Origin: Nitrosomonas sp. UBA6494
GTDB lineage: Bacteria > Pseudomonadota > Gammaproteobacteria > Burkholderiales > Nitrosomonadaceae
Direction: 5' to 3'
NCBI GenBank assembly: GCA_002435335.1
Contig: DJMI01000172.1
Coordinates: 1-15,627, forward strand
Length of the DNA stretch: 15,627 nt
This document shows, in pieces, positions 14,580 to 15,627 of this stretch (positions are counted from its first letter, which is position 1; every line of letters starts with the position of its first letter). The notes beneath the pieces are model-generated. The model saw only the letters and a list, made by a program, of their open reading frames with translations, did no database searches and was not told where the DNA came from. The position numbers and the translations under genes are program-made.

Positions 14580-15627
14580 TCATAGAGAAGGGACTTTTTC
14601 TACTGAGTCAGATGGCCGGGATTTTGGCTCGTCATCAAACCAGCGGTAGAGCATCGGCATTACCACCATGGTCATCATGGTTGCGGTTGTCAGCCCACAG
14701 ATCACCACAATTGCAAGCGGTTTCTGAACTTCCGATCCCAATCCAGTAGCAGCGAGAAACGGTGCCAAGCCGAGCACCGTGGTAGCGGCGGTCATCATGA
14801 CCGGACGAAAGCGTTGCGCACAGGCCTTTCTGACAGCGTCTTCCACACTGAAGCCTTTCTCGCGCAGTTCGCGCACAAACGAGATCAACACCACGCCATT
14901 CAGAATCGAAGTGCCCCACACGGCAATAAATCCCACCGATGCCGGAACGGACAGATATTGGCCGGTAACAAATAAACCGACCACACCGCCGACCGATGCA
15001 AATGGCAACACTAAGTAAATCAACACTGCCAGTTTGACCGAATTGAACAGCATGAATAATAGGAAAAATATTGCCGCCAATGTGATCGGCACGATCACGC
15101 CAAGCGTTGCCATCGCGCGTTGCATATTTTCAAATTGTCCACCCCAAACGAAATAATAACCAGATGGCAATTTAATTTCTTTTGCAGTCCGTTGTTGCAG
15201 TTCTTCAACAAATCCGCCCATGTCGCGGCCATAGACATTGGCGCCGACAACCACGCGCCGTTTGGCAAATTCTCTCGAAATAATCGCCGGTCCGTCAATC
15301 ACTTTGATGTCGGCCACGGCGCTGAGCGGAACCAGTGCACCGCCTTGGATTGCTCCACCATTTCTCGGATCGGAATTGACCGGGCGCAACAACAAATCCT
15401 TGATTGCTTCCACGTCATGTCGGAAATGCTCGGGAAAACGCAACAACAGCGTGAAGCGGCGTTCACCCTCAAAAACCTGCGTTACCGCTTTACCGCCAAT
15501 TGCTGTAGCAATCAATTCGTTGACGTCGGAAACATTGATGCCGTGACGTGCAATGGCGCGTCGGTCGATATTGATAGTCAGCTCTTGCTGGCCGGATAAG
15601 CGTTCGATACGGATATCCCTGGCGCCC
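14580..15627 (-). CDS. Heavy-metal efflux RND permease, CzcA/CusA type (partial, N-terminus outside window)
   Basis: The visible 348 codons are the C-terminal third of an inner-membrane RND proton/metal antiporter (family size ~1040 residues). The frame is open to the window edge; the TTG at 15515 is an internal leucine codon, not a start. The readable part begins in the periplasmic porter region with LTINIDRRAIARHGINVSDV and VFEGERRFTLLLRFPEHFR, both heavy-metal-RND signatures. It continues through WGGQFENMQRAMATL into the last membrane helices, including SILNGVVLISFVRELREKG, RFRPVMMTAATTVLGLAPF and the TMVVMPMLYRWFDDE end. With an outer-membrane channel and a membrane fusion protein (CzcC and CzcB types, presumably to the right), it would expel divalent metals such as Zn, Co or Cd. 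The GQFENMQRA segment seems nearer CzcA than CusA, but the metal cannot be settled from this part. It is convergent with the mrp operon. Confidence 0.92.
   Translation of the reverse strand, partial: GARDIRIERLSGQQELTINIDRRAIARHGINVSDVNELIATAIGGKAVTQVFEGERRFTLLLRFPEHFRHDVEAIKDLLLRPVNSDPRNGGAIQGGALVPLSAVADIKVIDGPAIISREFAKRRVVVGANVYGRDMGGFVEELQQRTAKEIKLPSGYYFVWGGQFENMQRAMATLGVIVPITLAAIFFLLFMLFNSVKLAVLIYLVLPFASVGGVVGLFVTGQYLSVPASVGFIAVWGTSILNGVVLISFVRELREKGFSVEDAVRKACAQRFRPVMMTAATTVLGLAPFLAATGLGSEVQKPLAIVVICGLTTATMMTMVVMPMLYRWFDDEPKSRPSDSVEKVPSL

Noticed and set aside
14580..15515. Reading the RND frame as a complete 311-residue gene starting at 15515
   Set aside because: The start would be an internal TTG leucine codon. 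The frame continues upstream with conserved RND residues to the window edge, so the gene is partial.

Overview
The window looks like chromosome from a Gram-negative betaproteobacterium. An ammonia oxidiser of the Nitrosomonas type is possible, judging from the flavour of the proteins, but no marker gene here proves it. Support comes from the divergent ypjD/ffh pair, the fused MrpA-MrpB subunit typical of Gram-negative Mrp antiporters, and a CzcA-type heavy-metal RND pump. No tRNA, rRNA, CRISPR array or complete insertion sequence was found.

Left edge (1-941, minus strand): a TIR-domain gene whose frame is interrupted by an in-frame TAA. Seventy-five more open codons follow the stop and read like the lost C-terminal domain, so the gene is probably broken. 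The first ~23 bases may be the end of an insertion sequence.

Ovothiol block (1127-4407, minus strand): ovoA encodes a three-domain 5-histidylcysteine sulfoxide synthase/methyltransferase. It is coupled by a TTGA overlap to a PLP-dependent C-S lyase that fits OvoB. Together they would make ovothiol A, a redox-active thiohistidine. This block is visibly richer in G+C than its neighbours.

Core block (4483-7185): ypjD (cytochrome c assembly/CcsA-like membrane protein, minus) is divergent from ffh (SRP54 GTPase, plus). A small, very acidic 67-residue protein of unknown function with a perfect Shine-Dalgarno follows ffh.

Right half (7186-14460, plus strand): a 300-base gene-free stretch packed with inverted repeats leads into a membrane protein with a DUF1499 domain. 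A second gene-free stretch with two palindromes leads into a complete six-gene mrp operon (mrpA with fused B, then C, D, E, F, G). Its genes overlap or nearly touch, and the product is a Na+(K+)/H+ antiporter related to complex I membrane subunits.

Right edge (14580-15627, minus strand): the C-terminal third of a CzcA/CusA-type heavy-metal efflux RND permease, convergent with mrp and cut by the window end. Apart from the antiporter, the metal pump and the ovothiol pathway (ion, metal and redox stress), no single new multi-gene system is evident. The best leads are the interrupted TIR gene, the ovoAB pair and the inverted-repeat-rich region before the DUF1499 gene.
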